Source of the DNA: an uncultured Eubacteriales bacterium
GTDB lineage: Bacteria > Bacillota > Clostridia > Peptostreptococcales > Anaerovoracaceae
Direction: 5' to 3'
Assembly: GCA_902766915.1 (NCBI GenBank)
Contig: CACXFN010000096.1
Location: 1-7,346 of the forward strand
DNA: 7,346 nt
The notes beneath the pieces were generated by a model. That model was not told where the DNA came from. It was given only the letters and a program-made list of their open reading frames with translations, and made no database searches. This document shows, in pieces, positions 6,199-7,346 of the stretch (within the stretch, counting starts at the first letter, position 1; every line of letters starts with the position of its first letter). A program made the translations under genes and the position numbers.

Positions 6199-6207
6199 AT
6201 TATATCA
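6199..6207 (-). promoter_or_regulatory. Extended -10 promoter of the candidate structured RNA
   Basis: TGATATAAT is a perfect extended -10, followed at the expected distance by the first base of the long closing helix. The -35 region is poor (around 6222-6227, overlapping the end of yebC). The same ten bases TGATATAATA recur at 6018-6009, at the other end of the RNA. Confidence 0.55.
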
Positions 6208-6228
6208 CAATAATCCTATAAGAAATAC

Positions 6229-6951
6229 TTATTCGTATAAATCTACTGCACAGTTGGTTTGAACTTTCTGTACGTCTTCATTATCTTCCAGTACGTCAAC
6301 AAGTTTTTTAAGTTTAGCAATGTCCTCATCCTTAGGAGTTGATTCCATTGATGGGATAAATTCCACATCGGATTCAACCAATTCATAACCGGCATCGGTT
6401 AATGCCTGGTGAACATCAGTATATACAGATGGATCTGAATAGACAGTAAAACTATCTTCTTCAGTAACCATATCCTCTGCGCCACCTTCCAGAGCAACTT
6501 CCATAAGTGCATCTTCATCAATATCGTCGGTTTTCTCTATAATGAAAACACCTTTACGACTAAACATATATGATACACATCCCGGAGTTCCCAGGTTTCC
6601 ACCATGCTTATCAAAACTTGAACGGACAGAAGATGTTGTTCGATTTGTATTATCTGTCAGGCAGTTTACTATAAAAGCAACTCCTCCCGGACCATACCCT
6701 TCAAATGTAAGCTCTTCATAGGATGCACCCCCCAATTCTCCGGTTCCCTTCTTTATGGCACGCTGGATATTGTCATTGGGCATACTTATAGCTTTAGCCT
6801 TTTCTATTGCAACCCTAAGGCCTGCATTATAATCCGGATCGCCACCATCCTTAGCAGCAACTGTAATAGCCTTGGCATATTTGGTGAACATAGCGGCACG
6901 CTTTGAATCCTGAGCCGCCTTACGTCCGGCAATTGTTCCGTGTCTTCCCAT
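6229..6951 (-). CDS. yebC: YebC/PmpR family protein
   Basis: YebC proteins are cytoplasmic, first described as putative transcriptional regulators and more recently linked to translation, where family members help ribosomes past difficult (polyproline) stretches. The protein is 240 residues, normal for the family. It starts MGRHGTIAGRKAAQDSKRAA and continues with FTKYAKAITVAAKDGG (22-37), the MPNDNIQRAIKKGTGE helix (57-72), the FEGYGPGGVAFIVNCLTDNTNRT core (about 83-105), GGNLGTPGCVSYMF (116-129) and an acidic C-terminal region (about 190-240). The MGRHGTIAGRK opening differs from the MAGHSKW form of proteobacterial YebC and is also unlike the YeeI form. The start is supported by AAGGAGG seven bases upstream. 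It has its own promoter-like sequence and its neighbours do not suggest an operon with the surface protein. Confidence 0.96.
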   Translation of the reverse strand: MGRHGTIAGRKAAQDSKRAAMFTKYAKAITVAAKDGGDPDYNAGLRVAIEKAKAISMPNDNIQRAIKKGTGELGGASYEELTFEGYGPGGVAFIVNCLTDNTNRTTSSVRSSFDKHGGNLGTPGCVSYMFSRKGVFIIEKTDDIDEDALMEVALEGGAEDMVTEEDSFTVYSDPSVYTDVHQALTDAGYELVESDVEFIPSMESTPKDEDIAKLKKLVDVLEDNEDVQKVQTNCAVDLYE

Positions 6952-6985
6952 TGGAGGACCTCCTTCATTTTTTATTTATGCAATA

Positions 6986-7014
6986 ATTATACATCAAAGA
7001 TTGCCATAGAGCAA
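6986..7014 (-). promoter_or_regulatory. Promoter of yebC
   Basis: A perfect TATAAT (6991-6986) is preceded after 17 bases by TTGCTC (7014-7009), a three-of-six -35. The start would be near 6979, giving a leader of about 28 nt with a strong ribosome binding site. A 9-base direct repeat, AATTATTGC, lies at 7019-7011 and 6988-6980, overlapping both hexamers. Confidence 0.6.
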
Positions 7015-7056
7015 TAATTCTAAATGGATAATCAGGGATTTATATAGTAAAGGAAC

Positions 7057-7084
7057 GGGGGCCGCCTTGTGCGAAGCAGCCCCC
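7057..7084 (-). terminator. Strong hairpin, likely terminator of the surface-protein gene
   Basis: GGGGGCTGCTT pairs with AGGCGGCCCCC over 11 positions (two G-U) around a six-base loop. It is followed by GTTCCTTTAC, a broken T-rich tract. The stem is strong enough to end the transcript arriving from the upstream gene and lies before the yebC promoter. The interrupted U-tract keeps the call moderate. Confidence 0.55.
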
Positions 7085-7128
7085 AAATAGGTATGTGCCT
7101 TAGTCTAATGACTAAGTGCTTTTATGTA

Positions 7129-7186
7129 GTTCGAATCTCCCCCTCGATGATGAACATCAATTATTGGAGTCCCGAACATTGTCGAG
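7129..7186 (-). other. Structured 3' region with long stem and possible pseudoknot
   Basis: GTTCGGGACTCC (7177-7166) pairs with GGAGATTCGAAC (7140-7129) in 11 of 12 positions. Inside its loop is a TGAT-GTTC-ATCA hairpin (7159-7148), and TCGAG (7147-7143) can pair with CTCGA (7186-7182) outside the stem, which would form a pseudoknot. A further 7-bp hairpin (CTTAGTC-ATTA-GACTAAG, 7116-7099) follows before the terminator-like stem. No promoter is seen for it, so it is probably part of the 3' untranslated region of the surface-protein transcript. Confidence 0.45.
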
Positions 7187-7193
7187 TTAGATA

Positions 7194-7209
7194 AGACGTA
7201 AATACGTCT
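7194..7209 (-). other. Small hairpin overlapping the stop codon of the surface protein
   Basis: AGACGTA/TACGTCT is a 7-bp inverted repeat around TT that includes the last two bases of the TAG stop. The tail (TATCTAAC) is not a U-tract, so this is not a standard terminator by itself. Confidence 0.45.
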
Positions 7210-7346
7210 ATTTGTTATTTCGTTTCCTGATAAGGAACGCTATCAATGCTACCAGGACTGCTATTGCCAGTATACCTACCCACATTCCTATATTAGTCTG
7301 ATCACCAGTACGCGGAACATTGCTTGCAGGCTTAGTTACTGTAGTA
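7208..7346 (-). CDS. Sortase-anchored surface protein, C-terminal end (partial)
   Basis: Only the last 45 residues lie in the window, ending at TAG 7210-7208. They form a cell-wall sorting signal: a short Thr/Pro-containing spacer (TTVTKPASN), the sortase motif VPRTG followed by D, a hydrophobic helix (about residues 19-39, IGMWVGILAIAVLVALIAFL) and a positive tail RKRNNK. Sortase would cut between T and G and link the protein to the peptidoglycan of a Gram-positive wall. The motif is a VPxTG variant rather than LPxTG. The function of the missing ectodomain cannot be judged. Confidence 0.85.
   Translation of the reverse strand, partial: TTVTKPASNVPRTGDQTNIGMWVGILAIAVLVALIAFLIRKRNNK

Noticed and set aside
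7127..7147. T-loop-like GTTCGAATCTCC on the plus strand, as a tRNA or tRNA-derived attachment site remnant
   Set aside because: The 5' half of the T stem (TGTAG) does not pair with the 3' half, no matching acceptor strand lies upstream, and no integrase or second copy is in the window. The bases are better explained by the 11-of-12 minus-strand stem.
1..7346. CRISPR arrays, insertion sequences, prophage or defence genes
   Set aside because: No regularly spaced repeats, transposase, integrase or defence-type proteins are visible on either strand.

Overview
The window looks like a piece of chromosome from a low-to-moderate GC Gram-positive bacterium, most likely a clostridial Firmicute. The reasons are the pgsA-cinA-recA gene order, a LexA/DinR-type SOS box (AGAAC-N4-GTTCT) in front of recA, strong AGGAGG ribosome binding sites, and a surface-protein C terminus carrying a sortase signal (VPRTG, a membrane helix, then a basic tail). 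I cannot name the genus. Every gene I can support lies on the minus strand, so transcription runs from high to low coordinates.

In transcription order the window holds: the last 45 residues of a sortase-anchored surface protein (7346-7208); a structured 3' region ending in a very strong hairpin (about 7190-7057); yebC with its own promoter (6951-6229); a gap holding what looks like an independent structured RNA of about 177 nt with its own extended -10 promoter and a 3' U-tract (6194-6018); pgsA (5991-5416) and cinA (5386-4109) as a probable two-gene operon; a regulatory gap with two candidate promoters and an SOS box; recA (3827-2691); a strong promoter and long leader; then the ribosomal/GTPase cluster rplU (2494-1976), rpmA (1944-1684) and obg (1604-261); and the start of an HD-domain protein (257 to the window edge) placed three bases after obg.

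The genes are core housekeeping: control of translation (YebC), phospholipid synthesis (PgsA), nucleotide/pyridine salvage (CinA), recombination and SOS response (RecA), 50S subunit proteins (L21, L27), and a ribosome-assembly GTPase (Obg). The unusual content lies in the details. L21 has a C-terminal extension of about 70 residues ending in a SAP/HeH-like helical module. L27 lacks the cleavable N-terminal extension common in Firmicutes, and the prp protease gene usually found between rplU and rpmA is also missing. The yebC-pgsA gap can form a 21-position closing helix with only one mismatch, and the 3' region of the surface-protein gene can form an extended stem and a possible pseudoknot. I found no mobile elements, CRISPR arrays, tRNAs or rRNAs. 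The best candidate for something undescribed is the structured RNA between yebC and pgsA, followed by the L21 fusion.
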